Assembly: GCF_000524195.1 (NCBI RefSeq)
Contig: NW_020170385.1
Coordinates: 1,859,816 to 1,923,815 of the forward strand
Reading direction: 5' to 3'
DNA from: Echinococcus granulosus
Lineage: Eukaryota; Platyhelminthes; Cestoda; Cyclophyllidea; Taeniidae
Length of the DNA: 64,000 bases
The notes under the pieces were generated by a model that was given only the letters and a program-made list of their open reading frames with translations, did not search any database and had not been told where the DNA came from. Position 1 is the stretch's first letter. Each line of letters starts with the position of its first letter. A program made the position numbers and the translations under genes. This document shows, in pieces, positions 10,250-24,800 of this stretch.

Positions 10250-13200
10250 TCAGTCTGGAACTAGGAAATGTTGAAGAATTTCATTGTTCAGACCCTCGAT
10301 GGCAGTGGTAGCGTGGAGCGCGTCCACTCCCGCCAGATTGGCGAGGCACTTGATGAAGGTGGCTACAGCGTCGTGTTCGGCGGTATCCACTTCATTGCAC
10401 TGCCGCCACCCCGCCTCCGCCAGTGGATGGCACCGACGTAGCAGCTGCGCGGCTGCGGGCAGCAGATGGCGTGCAATTAGCGGTGACTCCACGTCAAGGT
10501 CTGCCGTGATGTCGCACAGTTCGTGAACTAGGCTCGCAGTGCCTGAGGTGCTCAAGTGTATAGCTTGTAGTAGCGGTTTTACCAATGCCCCGGCACCTGC
10601 ACCACAAGCAATTAATATTAGTGAGGCTGATGGTAATCGCATTGGAGCCATCACTAAGAAGAAGATAAGTCCATATCAACAAATTTTACAACTCCTTTAA
10701 CTCCGATTTACGACAATTAATTAAAATTTCCTATCTATAAAGCGGCTATCAAGTTAGGCACCAGATTACAATTTTTGATCAAAAGAATTTTCGAAAAAAA
10801 TTCCCTCCGAAGATGAAATGTGTTGTTCACTAATGTTTTATTAACTACGCAGCTTAGAAGCCATATGAAGCACCTTTCACCATCGCGTCATTCATATAAA
10901 TGAATTTTAAATAATTTTTTTGGGTAGACTCAAGTCGAGACCATTCATGAAATGTGAAGTTTTAAATAATATGCAATTACACTAGGTTGATTGGGAGCAA
11001 AATCGAGTCAGTCATAATTGGTTCGTGATTTTCCAACAAAGTCAGAAATCTCCGAGACAGGATTCCTCTAGTCTCGCAGATCAGTTAAGTCTCCTTGCTA
11101 TCATACCCGATCACTTATTCATAGCCCGAAAGAGAGTAAAAATTACAATCCCTCTACCATGCGGCACTACACATGTGTGGGCAGCTGTATCTTCAAGAAT
11201 ACACAATGGCATAGTGGGATAACAGTAAGTACTAAAATAAATTGTTCCGACTGAAGTGCTGGGGAATTCTAAGTGATCAAGATTGTTCATAATGAAACAT
11301 CTCTAACATTAATGCTTGTAATAATTTCCAGAATTCAGTCCGAAAACGATACATCAGACGTTATTACCGGACATTACTCATGGGCAAGTCATATTTACAC
11401 CGCATCACTGATCCAGCCACAGAGTTAAGTTGAAATTTACGCAAACGATCGACCTTTGGTAATAAATTAATGAAACAGAACAGTTGATCAATCATTCCCC
11501 ACTCACTCACCCTTAATGATTATTCTCGGGTGAAAAAATTTATTATAAACAACTTGGATGTTAGCTGAAAAGTAATTTTCTTTAATTCACATAAGCATAG
11601 ATGAATTTTCATTGGCATCATTCTTCAAAAAAATAAATTGTATGTGGACTATGAATCACTCTAAACAGGCCATTTCAATCCCCTTATAGAAGATACCTAC
11701 TTAAGAAGCCACTAACAATCTAGTTTGGAACAGCTGAAGTGTACATACATTTTAAATCAAACGTCTTTTATGGTATGAATAACTATACATGGTTTAAGAA
11801 TCCGAGTTCTTGATTCGAATGAAGACTCTAATGAGTTGACGGCTCTAGAGGTTTGACCTTTATAATTTAGCCGTAGTTTTGAAGAGGGTATTGCACGCTA
11901 CAGGGGCGAAATTACCCAGTATGCGCCGAGTCTCGTCAAGGCATTTGCGTGATAAATTCGACACAGCAATCAATTTGCTATGGAGTTGTCGGTAGATGAG
12001 TGCTAAAACACTCGTAAAGCCCTCCGTATCCTCCCTTTCGCAGAGAAGAGAGAGCAGACCCGGACAAAATTTCTCCTCGTAGTGTTTGCAACAGCTGTTT
12101 CTCAAATCCAACCGCCTCGCATCCAGACACAGCTTTAATGCTGTGACGACAACTTCTTCGTTTTCATCCCTTAGCATTGGTGATACTAGATCCAATATCT
12201 ATAAAATCAGGCAAGCAGTGATTAGGAAACCAAAAAACGGGACTATTCAACTTGGTTTTTAGAAGCATTCAAGGTCAATCAAGTCAAACAGTAAAATTGG
12301 TCAAATTAAATCCGTTAATTTAAAATAGTCACTGATACCTGAAATATAGCTCATTCCCACTCAGGATTCACGTAAAGATAGGTAATGTAGGCATGTATGT
12401 TTATCACCTGAAGCAATCTAGTATACACATCACAATGGATGCTTGTGCCTGAAAATTTCATCTTTCCAATGAAGAGAACATTTAAGGTCAATAAAATAAT
12501 ACTACTAGGTATTTTACATAAATCTAAACCCAATTAAGTATCTACCAATGCCACCTTCGTAAAATCATATGCATTTTGGTACAGTCATTCACTGGTCTGA
12601 ACGAGACATCACTGCCAGGGGAAATCGAAATATATGTGTGTGTACCTTTAAACCGAGTTACTCCAGCCGATGCACAAAATAACAACATACTAAAGCAATC
12701 TTGAAAAAGAATGCAAGATAATAGCGTAATTTCTGAGTCGCACTATTTGAGAAGGCAGCTAAAAATGTGAAGTTGTCCCCTACACAATGAAACAAGTAAT
12801 TCAGCAGGAGCCACAATTCATAATTTAAGTCAAACAACTGGTTTGAATCTTTTACTAGCCGGAGCCATAACGTATCTTACTAAGTGTAGACTTTTAAACC
12901 TGGCGATAATGTGCTAGAGTAAGTAGCATTTTGACCTCTGGGGTTGAAAGCTCGATAGGGACATCAGATTCATTGATCTGTGCTCCGAGTTTGAGAAGGC
13001 TAAGGAGGCGCTCCCGCTCTCCCAACCGCAGCATCGTGACTTTGCTGCCGTCAATGTAGTAGTCGCACTGCACGACCTCGTTTGGAAGCGGGGATCGGGG
13101 TGTAAGCGGGAGTGGTGCGGGGGGCGGAGACGTCGTGGTGCGTCTGTCAAACAGTCGACTACCTGAGCGTCCGTGCGTAACGCAACGGAAGGTGGGTCTG

Positions 13201-16200
13201 CGTGGCATTCGCGGAGTCGAGAATGAGCTGTTTATACAGGAGTTACTCTTAATGAAAGATAACGTTTATGTGCGCCAAAAAAGTGTGTTTACTTTTGAGT
13301 TTTTACGACGTCCAATACCTTGCGTTTTGATATCTTATCCATTGCTTCTATGAATGTGCTGCGGTCGTGGTCGCTTACTAATGATTTGAGGTGTGTTTCA
13401 AAGTCACGATTTGTCATTAACACTTGAAGAATTTTTTCTCCATTGTTCCTGAAAGATTTGAATGTGGATTGGCTTGATTAAAAAGATATAAAGGAAATTT
13501 TAGTATATATATAACCAACATCAATTCAGCAGGTCTTATTAAATGGATCAAAAATATCTGGCTTTATAGGCTGAAGTAATAAAAAACTGAAATTAGGCGC
13601 TACGAGAGCTTTATGATGCCAACGACCCTGGTTTAGATATTGAGGATATTAATAATATTGAACTCTAATTGTGTGAAGTTGGTCAACCTTTCAACAGAAT
13701 TTGTGTTAAACTTCCAGCATCCAATATTATAATGGATACTCAAATGTGTGTTTTTGGAAATTCCAAGTCACACAAACTAAATTAGAAGAGTGAAGATTTT
13801 GGAAGACGTGAAGAACCTTGTTTCAAAGTCGCCATTGCGGAGGAAAGAGGCGAGGTGAGGAAGCATCCGGTTGAAAGTGTCCTGGTGTTTGCGCGTCGGG
13901 AGAGAGTGTTGGTTGCCCTTGGATAGGCATGCACTGGGTGTTAGGAGGCGAGGCAGAACGGCAGCGTAGCAGCGCACGAGACAGCGCCGACCAAGGAGGC
14001 TGCGGGATGGGGTGTTGTGGCAGGCGTCGTTGAGACAGACAAGGAGGGCAAGCGCTGGCGCCCGCTCCGCCAGCAGATTGATTGCCTCGCACGCTTCATT
14101 GCGCAGGAAGGCTGTGCTCGCGTCGCCACCCACCCGACCCACTAGGCCAAAGAAGAGCGACCGCGTCACCGGTTCCAGCTGCTCCGACGTCAACAACTTC
14201 ACCGTCGACTTTATACCTTCTATGGCCATTCTTGACACCTTCACACACCGCATATAATAGAACAGGTATTTACTGATTTTTTTTACAACGTGTCCATCAT
14301 GGATTGCCGACTGAAAAAAAGCTAATTTAGCAGCTGTCTTGAAATAAGCGAACTATAAAAAGTAGCTCAGCTCTAAGAGGATTAGCTCGTCGACAACATG
14401 ATTTATATCATGAATAAATACACTTTGCCTTTTTTTCTCATGTAGGAAGTGATACAAGTGTTGGATCGAAAAGTGCGATAATACTTCGGAGCTTTTGAAA
14501 TTCCGCATTTGTAAATTAAATTTTCACATGAATAGCGCAAATATCCATGTTTACGGTAGATGATGGCAGAAATGACATTTGTAATTGTGTGTTAACCTGC
14601 GAGCGCAGGCTGGATGCGGCGAAGACAAGACCGCTGCAGAGCTGTTGGATTTGTTCTAGCGACCAGCTGCGAAGTTCGTGGCACTCTGTGTGCAAGTTGG
14701 CTCCGAAGAAATAGCTCAAGATTTGCAAGGCATCGTGCTGTTTCTCCCACTCTTCTGAGGTCAAAGTGTCCACAGCACCTCTGACGTCAACACTGGGTCC
14801 ACACAAAGGCCGACTTGCCCAATGCACTGTCCGAGACCGCTTGAATCGCGCATGTCTGCAGCAGTGGCACGTGTATGAAGTCTTTGTGATAAGTAGTTTC
14901 AACTCATCGAAATGTCGAAGACTAAGTAAAAATCTCATTTAATCTAGTTCATTTGAAATTGAGGCCTCTTATTTGACGACATCATATTGTTCCAAATGTC
15001 TTAGGAACAGAACGGCACATATCATAGACTAAATCCCAGAATTTAGTTCGAGAACGCATTAAAAATTGCAGTATTTCCTTTTATTATTGGCTTGACGATT
15101 TCGTGTTTCGAATTCGTTGCCATGGGCTACGATGTCCCGTTACTTTTATGTTCGTGGAAAACGAGCTCATGCGCACAGCTGTAACCATGTACGTGTGCAT
15201 GTGCGTATGACACGAAACAATACCAGGTCATTTCTTCCCCGTTGTACGTCCATACAAATTGTGCACAAAAGTCTATAGGAAAAAATTGCAGCGTCATCTG
15301 CTGTCTGGCAAGCAAAACAATCACTACAATTTCGTTAACAAGTTGGTTCATTTTAATCTATGGCCAAATGTGTCGATGAAGATGATTTCTTGTAGGGCTG
15401 TGACAGGGGTATGGAATAAAAAAATTGAACCAAATCTACATACGCTCTAGGTTACTTCAGTTGGATTCTAATTACTGGAAGTTATTTAGCGCTTAGAAGG
15501 CAACCGAATTAACATACAGTGGTTTGCGCAACCGTGGTCGAATTTGCTTCTGTAATGCAGAGACCAGCATTAAAGATGTGGACCTTTGAGGAAACGACTC
15601 TCCCCCATTTTCATCCTGATATCTTTCTGGTTAAAAAATGCATTATGCATTGATGCGTAATTGTATCTTCAAATACATCCAGGTCTACAAACATACTCAA
15701 TACAACTTCAACGTGAGGCTTTGTGCCGGCAACTTGATTAACATCTTCCGAGGCGTAGCCACTGCTCATTCGAGTTAGAGCCTCCCGGTTTTCCTTTGAT
15801 ATAACTGTGGTAACATTGTTAGTAGAAGTTCTAAAAAGATTTTTTTGCGAGAATGGCCCCTGAGTTTCTCGTGTCCACGATCTCGTTTTCTCAGGAGAGT
15901 CCATTACTTTCAGTGCTCGCCTGCAGGAGTGATACGATGTAACTATAGAGTTACCTTGCATTGGGTGAGCATTCACAGTTTCTCGACTGTGAAATTCTGC
16001 TTCTTAAAGAGTCCAATCGCTTGGAAGCTGAAAACTTAATGCTCATTACCGAATCCGCAATCTGACAGACTTCTTCTTGTCATCAACAATAATGTTACCT
16101 GCGAGAAGCTAGTACACCTTTCGCCATCTCTTTCTTCAAGTGATAGGGCTGAATAACAGCGTCTCAGTCCATTTAACTAAATGTGATGAATTTATGTTTA

Positions 16201-19018
16201 TTTAGGAATAATCAGGTAAAAATGTTTTACTAACCAAAATGCAAATGCATCATCAAACACAATATTTTCTAAATGGGTTCAAACATACTTCTGATCTTTT
16301 CAAGTACCTTTTTTTCTGAAATCGACCTCAATGCCGAGCTTTCAGGAAACAGCGACCGCTCTCTCGACAGAATCTCGTTATTTTTTAATCGCCTTCTCTC
16401 CGCTATGTGTGCGTAGCCGTTCGACTGAGCATCTCTAGCAGGATCGCTGATGCGCGAAAGGTCTTCAAGTGCCAAATTTGACGGACAAATTTTCCTCTTG
16501 GTCGAGTTTGTCGCTGCAGCCCTGGAGATGAGATGAGACTGTGTAGCTTTTCCGAATTTCTGGAGAGCTAAAAATGCAACTGAGTCAATATGACTTTCTA
16601 TTCGTTTTATGAAATCTACCAGTGCCATAGAGTTATGCATCTAAACTTACAAGGTGTACTGAAATAAGGCTTAGGTGTAACTAGCTTCAAATATGTTGCA
16701 GTTGTACATTGGAGGAGTTAGTGGTATTAGAAAAAAAGGGCGTATTGACCTATGGTAATACTCCTGTGGCGCAATGACTTTAGTGTTCTGTATTTCGCAA
16801 AATCTTTCAAAACGAAAACCAACTGATGCTGAAAAAAAGGTGATTTAATGTGTCTCACTAAGAGTGGGGGGAATTTCTCACCGGAAAAGTGATCAACATA
16901 GCCAAAACTTGCTTGACGAGAGTGCTGGACAGCAATTCGCCGAAGAGATGCTCGCTGGGGTGATTTCATTATCTCCTAAAAAAAACTGCAACACTGAGTC
17001 ACCTAATCACATACAATGCATTCTACTTCAAATCCAACGTTTCCTTCTGGCTATTTTTTCAAATTATTTCATAGAAATATCTGCACTTAAACTAGGAATC
17101 TATAAATTGCTACTTAGCATTAACTCTTTTTTAATATTTTTGTCCAAACAAAGTTTGCGCATCTTTTCTTGCTTTTAGGGAGAATTTCATAATTTTTTAC
17201 AAAGCGTTATGAAGATAGTACTGTCTTTCCTTGATTTAACAGTTCGAAGTTGTTGACACCGTGATTTATAAAACTAGGTCACCAGAAAAGTCCTAACTTT
17301 ATCACAACGCCTTTAATTGTGCAGCAATATCATAGAGACCTGAGTAAATACGCATCTTCAGCAACATCCCATTCTTCTACATAGTTCTTATTCTTTGATT
17401 TTCAGAAGGCAACAGTGAACATAAAAGTATCTGTAAATTGGGCACAGCCAAATGCCCTGACTAAATAACCAATTTGTTACACTATAGGGTACTAAAAGCA
17501 GATACTGCATCAGAAAATATTTCATGAATTGAAAATATAGTGTCATCAAAGCCTGCCAGCTTACTTTGCATCTAGAGTGAGCCCCGTCGTTGCATTTATC
17601 TCGACCAACAGAGCAGATTGCATTCAAATTACCTAAAAGACAAGTGAATTATGAAGAACGTATCTGTTTCCGTTTTTAGTCAAGTTTAATGTTTTTTATG
17701 AAATACAAGTATATAACAACTCGTCAGTTTTGTAAAGAGCCAGAGCTTAACGTCATAATTTAAGTGATTTGGTGCAAAAAGGTGTATCTATGTTTGGGGA
17801 TATTTACGGTCAACAACTCATTTGTAAAAATACCCAAATGTAGAAAATCGGAAACTCCTGGTTCGTAAACAGGTAAACCATCAGATCCCAACTTCGGTGG
17901 ATGCGGCATTTTCACACGCATTTCTACACAGTGTAAAATTGCCCCCTTCGTGACCTCATCAAGTGAGAGAGGCATACTAGTAGAGAGACACTTGATGAAC
18001 TGATTCTCCGACATGTAGTTTAAAGAGAATATTGCCGCGAAACATTCCAATGCAGCTCTTATTACCTAAAATATTTTCATATTGCGTGAAACTTGCATTA
18101 AAGAAAGTAATGCAAAAATTGCGCACCTTTGGCTCATCGTCAAACAAAGTTTGGACTAGTTTCCCGCATATTATTTTGATTTCTAATGGCGAAATCGTGT
18201 TCGTTAAAATAAGCGTTGTAAGTACATCAATAGAGTTTCTTCTTATATTGGAATTGTGGCAGCGCAATTGAAGTAAGATAAACTCAAATATGAATTGCGT
18301 TGGTAAGCGTTTGCAAAGCATCAAAGAGGCTGTGTGAACAAATTTTCTAATATTTTCGGCCTCTTTATCCAGACGATGAAAAATTGCAGCCAGCAAAAAG
18401 TCTTTGATGCTGGCAAGTATATGTGTAGGAAGGTCCTCAGTAAGAAGCTTAAAAAAGAAAGGGATTTTCTGATTGTTAAAAAATTACACAATTAAGTTAT
18501 GCTTAAATAAGAAGTCACTGTATAATAGCCCTAATATACACACGCAATCGACGGATCACGGACCTTTTACCCGACTCTTAAATTGCCGTTTCTCCTAGTT
18601 TCAACATGTTATCAACCAGCATCATAGGCAAAATACAGTCACATACTAAAATAACCTACCATTAATAGAGAATAACATTCATCTGCTAGCTGCCCATCCT
18701 CAATGTCGAGCAGTTTTTGTAATAATGTGAGGAATGATGACATATGTGCTGTAATTTCCAACGAAACACCATCTCTTGGAGTGAAAGAGCAATCCACACC
18801 ACTAGGTATACACTTTAAAAACGACCTTAGCAATGCATTTATTCGCGAGAGTGCTGCTTTCTTTTCATTCATTTTATCGTTTCTAACAATAACCAAATAT
18901 AGTTCGATTGGAATAAATCCAAAAAGCAAAGGAGATACATGTGAAGTCTTGCGCATGTTGCCGCTCATATTGGGTGAAACAGCGTTGTAGGCTGTGCAAA
19001 AGGGAGTTTCCTCGTAAA
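10250..19018 (-). CDS. TOGARAM1: TOG-array microtubule regulator, TOGARAM1/crescerin family
   Basis: Crescerins bind tubulin through TOG domains and control axoneme length and structure in cilia. Phase-consistent exons, read in minus order, are 19018-18660, 18447-18127 and 18065-17808 (TOG2: LFGFIPIELYLVI, then VIRAALECFAAI as in the family's VRQAALEAFAVL), then low-complexity linker exons near 16568-16310 and 15940-15700. TOG3 follows in an exon ending at 14597 (LTSEEWEKQHDALQILSYF), then 14238-13817 and 13448-13319 (FETR|NNGEKILQVLM spans the splice). TOG4 is in an exon ending at 12900 (LGERERLLSLLKLGAQIN), then 12198-11916 (ILDLVSPMLRDENEEVVV) and 10596-10250, ending HFLVPD. Domain order and the long linker match vertebrate TOGARAM1. 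An N-terminal TOG1 was not found upstream. The first exon listed starts at an acceptor and so is not the true 5' end. Linker exon limits and the exact starts of the 14.6-kb and 12.9-kb exons are uncertain. Confidence 0.8.
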
Positions 19019-21728
19019 CTAGATAGGAGTTTTAGAATAGACAGAACTCCTATTTAAAAGCGATTATCATGCGCATCACACGATTCTATTAGGAAACTGC
19101 AGTTACTACAGGAAACTGTAAGAAAATTCCATAATGCACCGGGCTATAAAGTATTGCACAAGTCAGTAACACATATGATTCAAAAATGTTTATTTATCCG
19201 TTTGGGATATCAAGGTCAAAGTTTGGTTCAGTAAATAAATGCAAAGTGTTCCATCACTTTAGCTTTAACTAAAAACTTTGACCAAACACACGAAATTTGT
19301 ATGCCACTGCAATAAAGCACTAAGGCCTCCTACTAGAACGACCATCAACCTAATAATGCCGTGGTACAGCTATAATTTATTGATTTTGATAGTTCTGGTT
19401 TAGCGCCTTATTATTTTTTTAATGATTACTATAGGACTTCCCTTGTCTCATGGGAAATGAGACAATTCCGGTTGTTAGGCTTCGCGGTGCGTTTAAAACT
19501 TCGTGAAATTTTCTGAAATGTTTGCGGTTTGTTGGTTCTTAGGATAATAATAGGGTATAAATCAAGCCATATAGATACATGTAAAAGTCGACTTGATTAA
19601 GGTTAGTATTGAATTTTAAATTTACGGAATTCGGAATTGAAACATCTGTGATACCTTATTTAATCGTTCGTTTTGTTACCCAGCAGCTTGAGTCTCTGCC
19701 TCTGCTCTTTAGCGCAAATTCATGGCCTCCTGGTCATGCCATTACCCTTCATCGCTTCTTAACTTTGCCAATTCGTTGTCTGTCATTGTAGTGTAGCTTA
19801 TGTAATACTTATGTTGTTTTAATGTGCCTTTCAGGGAGGAGGCAATCAGGAAATTCGAACCTTGCAACCGGATTGTCCTCTCCCTTACCCTGTGACTGCG
19901 GCTCCCCTCCTTCTTGAATATTGTATTTTCCCTATCCATCTTGTCACCTTCAATAAAGATGTCCAAAGCAGATCAACCGGGCTTGTCTAGGAACGCTAGG
20001 AATTGGGAAGCGGAGACCAAGGAGCCTCGCTCCACACTTATTTCGACTTCGAAAAGGCTCTGGGCGGTACAAATGCGTCAGTGAATATTTGAGCCAGAGC
20101 CACTTTTAAGCGTTTTTGTTAAATTTTACATTTAGACAAGCTCTGGGAGCGTTTTAGTTGCGCTCTTAGTATCAACTAAGAGACGATGTGGAAGTAAACG
20201 GTTAAATCACGCATCGTAGTGAAAAAGACGTCAAAGATTACTGAAGAGGACTCAAGCCTTGATTGTCTGTAAAAATTTGACTATTTGCAAGACCTCATAT
20301 TATTACAAAATGTCTTCTCTCAACCGGTGTTTCAGATTTGTTGGTATGAAGGCCTGGGTCGAAGGACAAAGCAGTGAATAAGTTGCTATACATTACGGAT
20401 GCAATTGTCAACAACACTAGTGGCAAAAAAATTTAGTCTATGCAAAAAAAAACCCTTCGTTTACTGGTTTACAAATCTTAAGTTTGCTGAAGGAAGGCAT
20501 CTGTTGTAGGTGGCAGGGTTTTGTGGTGACTCGATTCAGAAGACGCCTGTTTTCAGTGGTTGCATAGTTTTGAGTTACCAACAGTAACTTCTGACAGAGC
20601 AAGATCAGATGTCATTAAATTTCAATTTCTCTTAAAAGAGCTTTACTACAATGTTCTGAACGACACCATTCGTACCTTCGTCACAAAGTGATGTGTTGGA
20701 TACCTTGCTCAATCATGACTGCAGAAGGCTCATAGCATTCATATCTTGCCCATCGCAAATAATGTTAGGGTTTTAGAGGCACTTTTTTAAATATTTGGTC
20801 CTTTATACAGTTTGTTCCATAGATAATTTGATATACGATAACACCGACTGAACCTAATCTCGTATCATCGGTAATGGGTACCACCCGACCTTTCTTTTTG
20901 TATAATACCCTACGGTTTATAAGACTTTGCAAAATGCCTTTTACAGTCAAAGTAGAAAAGTAAAATTGATTATTCGGGTTCAAAAGAAGTTTGTTAAGTA
21001 GTATACTGGTACATATTTTGAGCTAAATTTTGGCCATGTAGACCTTTTTTTCCTAGGAGCAGGACCCTTAAGGTGTGTCTTCTCCTCCTTAGCCCTTCTA
21101 AACGCCAATGACAAAAACCATTTTAAACTGGTTCTCTTTATTCTTCCTGCAGAGTCGACTTGAGATGCTGAATAGTAAAAGCAAAAGGGATTTAGAATTG
21201 TGGCATTTGCGTGGGATAGATTTGCCTACCATGATCCGACACCTGTGTGTGTGGATGATATTATAAATTCAATAACTTTATGAGAAGCAATATCATTGAC
21301 TGGTTGACGACTTCCACTTGAAGTTCGTAACGGCAAAGATTGGGATATGTGAAACCATAGATTTTCCCATCTTCAGCTTTCTGAGGCAAATACGCTTTTG
21401 GACTTATTATAATGCACAAAGGCTTGTGATTATTACAATGCGCATTTGTTTGTTCGCACCAGTATTCAAAAATAGACCATTAATATCCTTCTGGTGCTAT
21501 TACCGGGCATCTGTTGGTGTAACGCTTATTTCTGCTCGTGAGTGCTAAATCTGTTCCCCGACCACTGGCGTGCCTTAAAAATGTATTGTTTTTCGCATCC
21601 TCATCTTTCTTAGAAATGACAACTTCTCAGGGCATCACAACGTACATGTGTTTGTTCACTTTTGCTGTCCGTTTTCTCTTCTCTGGCTTTCATGTCTATG
21701 ATTGCATTGTAATTTTATTATTTTCCAG
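19019..21728. other. region between divergent genes; missing 5' exons not found
   Basis: This lies between the most upstream recognised TOGARAM1 exon (minus) and the first exon of the DDT gene (plus). It should contain the 5' end of the minus-strand gene, including any TOG1 exons, and the plus-strand promoter. I recognised no further TOG helices. Small open frames at 19960-20083 (+) and 20765-20983 (-) have no family resemblance. The text around 19830-20060 is more G+C-rich than its flanks and may be repeat-derived. Confidence 0.4.
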
Positions 21729-21802
21729 GTTTCTGTTGGGTCGGATGGTATATTTACCTGCAGCACGTCCAAAGCTTTTGTCCGACAAACATTTGTGAAA
21801 AA

Positions 21803-24800
21803 ATGATCCAAGCGCTCCAATTGGATGACCCGATTGTCAGTGTTGAGGACATCAAGAAGTTCAAGTTGGCATTTCTAATGCAGTTTTTTGTCCAGCACAA
21901 GCAACGGTTTCGATTCCCTCGTTTGCGACTACAGGCAAGTTTTCCTTATTGATTCGTACATTATTATCTCAAAGCGGTACTTTGATGTGGCCACTTTATT
22001 CTTGGCAGACTTCAGTTAGCGTGTTAATTGGTTTTAATAACAACTGCTTTAGGAATGTCTTTTATTTGTCGCTAAGGACCTTTTCATGTGCCATCACTTG
22101 TGCAAACTCACTGACCCCATTCGTTTGATATAGGGTTTTAGTTCTTTAACCATCCATTTCCTCTTCATGAGCTCTTTCTTGCATTCGATTTTAGTTTAGC
22201 CTTTGTAGTCCATAGTGTGGTTGTGCGAGAACTTTGTCGCTACCACCGCCGTCGGTTTTGGTGAATTCCTGATTCTTGTTGTCACTACCCTTCAAGCCTC
22301 ATCACCATGGTCACCATTGTTTATCAGCGTTCTTAAACTCTGCTTCCAATTATCGTATTTTATGAAACAAGTCACCAGTTAGGAATTTTGGTGTCTTAGT
22401 TCTAGATGTCAGTTAGTTACGGATTTTCGTGTTGGGGACCAACAATAATCTATCTTAGCGTTGTTTGCCGAGACTAGTTGATTGGAGGCCAAGGTTTTGC
22501 TCTAACGCCGAAAGCCGGAGAGTGCAGTAGTCGAGCGTGTGCCTCCGCTTTGCGATTTGTCGCGCTCACTCGTGGTTCTGGCCGCCTCGTCGAAAGTAAT
22601 AGTTGACGATTTTTGTTGCGTTTGTATGCGTAAAGGTACTGGCAGAGGTGGTTACTCCCGATAACTCCTATTATTCGATTTTATCTTGTAAGTTTTTGTT
22701 GTTTTCGGTGTTAATTTTATGGGTTTGACGTGCATGTCGATGAGGCGAACGCCTAATCTTCGTCACGTTTGAAATACAACTCTCTTGAGCTCTTTGTGAA
22801 TGACCGCTTATCAAATATCTGGTGTCCTTTCAACCATGGAAGGCAGTCTAGTCTCTAATATTCTAATCGACAGTCAATGTAAGTAAGGAAATCATTCCCC
22901 CTAGAGATTTCGTGTCTGCTCGTTTAGTTTTGCTTTAAAAATTGTTCATGAGTTACCAAATCTTTATTGCAAACAAATTAGTCCTATCAGTTATGGCCAA
23001 AATTTTTCCACTTTTGCCTTTTTACCTTCTGATCTTGGTTATTTCAGTGTATGGCTCAAAGTGTAGTGAACGCTTGTGCTCTCTATAATGGTAGTTTCTG
23101 ACATCCTAGTGACTAGGTCAAGATTTTTTAAAACTAACATCGTTTTCACCCTCGAGATGCTTAGTTTAGTGTTCGCTATCACTATGTGCGTTTGTACTTT
23201 ACGTAGGATTTGTATCAACACATACTGAAAGGATCGGAGACCGTGCCTCTATGTGACTGTGTGGCTCGGATTCTGCGCTTTCTGCGTCATCGCGACCCGA
23301 CGGTGTGCATTGCTGGTGTTGACGGGGCCCTGGATGCCTTTGTGGGCGAGAAGCGCACCACTCACCGCCAAGCTTTGCAGGCCGCTCGCGCCGGTCGTTC
23401 GGTCTCTGAGCTCGATGCACCCGCTCGTGCTCTCCTCCTCGAGCACTTAATTGAGTGTGTTTATGACGAGCGGCCCGACCTCAGCTTCAACGCTGTTCTA
23501 AATGCGCCCAAGGCCAACGCTGAGAGGGACGTCGGCGTTCTTGCTTCTCCTGACGACGAGAGCCTTCTCATCAAAGTTGGTCAAGATGCTTCTGGATCAA
23601 GCTACTACTACATGGATGGTAAGCTCCTTTTTTTTGCTTGTCAGTTTCTGCTCTCCTGGCAACAGTTATGGGGGCGTGGTTTGTGTATTCTATTTGTTGC
23701 ATTAGCACCTATTTGCGCGTGCACTTAGATACTCGATTAGGCTGCAATCCATCTGGCATTCTGTAGAAAGTTAAATATTGCTCTCTGACTTCATAGCACT
23801 GCATGTTTGAACACCTATACAGGCCTCTGCTGTCTAGACTGCAGCAGGAGGTTCTTGTTTCTCCAGGGCCTCAAGTTTTGTAAGGCGTTTATTGTTTTTA
23901 GTTAAGGGGTTATCTTTTCTCGTGTAAAAATCGATGACTTGACCCTGTCCTTCAGGAATTTCATGTTCCGTCCTATCTCTCACTGGGCAAGTCCCTTACG
24001 GACTTTCGTGTACACTCCCAAAGTCGGCCGTCTCTTAAAGCGCTTTAATTGCCATTCAGTATACCCTATCATCGCATGATATGTCGTTCTCCAGGTAAAG
24101 CATAGTTTGGGTTACTCGCACTTGTTTTCATTTCGTACTTGGAAGGTCAATCAGAGCACAATTTGTGCTTAATGTCTAGTTATAGTAAACAACCATTTCC
24201 CTGTGAATCGTTGTCATCCAATTGAAGCCATTGTTTACGTTTTAACCGCATACACTTCTGCTTTTTATAAGACTTAGTTGCATCGTCGTGAGTGCGTACT
24301 AGCCTAGCCATTAAAGCTGTTGTGAATGCCTTCATCACGTTTACGCCTCCTTCATTATGTCGGTGTATCTGTAGTGTTCTTTTAAGAAGGGAAATACGAG
24401 CACCTGTTTTTACTTGTTATCTTTACTTTAGGCCACTTGGGTGGTGTCCTCATATAATTTAGATTAAACTTTTTGGTTTTGCTGGTCTCTTGTTTTAATT
24501 TTATTAAATGTTTGAATATGGGAAACAGTGTCCTATTTATTGGCCTTTACACTTCAAAATGAAGACTCACTGCCGTACTTTTGTGCTCCTTCCGCTCACG
24601 GCTTAGGTGTACTTTAGGCCACAGTCCGCCTCTCAGACCTCGGAGTGTGCGGATCCATTGCAGCAAAATCACAGTTGCTCAGCAATTGAACTTTTCTTTA
24701 TCAGAAGCGTTACAAAGTGTTCCATCATTATTGCTTGTGGTGGTACGCTCGCAAAACTCCACTTTTTGTGATTTTCTGTGGTGTATTACACTAATCCCGA

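Noticed and set aside
17388..17632. Small minus-strand exon candidate (NAICSVGRDKCNDG) in the TOGARAM1 linker
   Set aside because: It has good acceptor and donor signals, but its phase does not fit the phase-0 end of the preceding exon at 17808, so it was not included.
20765..20983. Minus-strand 72-residue open frame with a basic KKKGRVV segment
   Set aside because: Considered as a transposon remnant or a missing TOG exon. No TOG helix pattern, no reverse transcriptase or integrase motif, and no repeat copies were seen.
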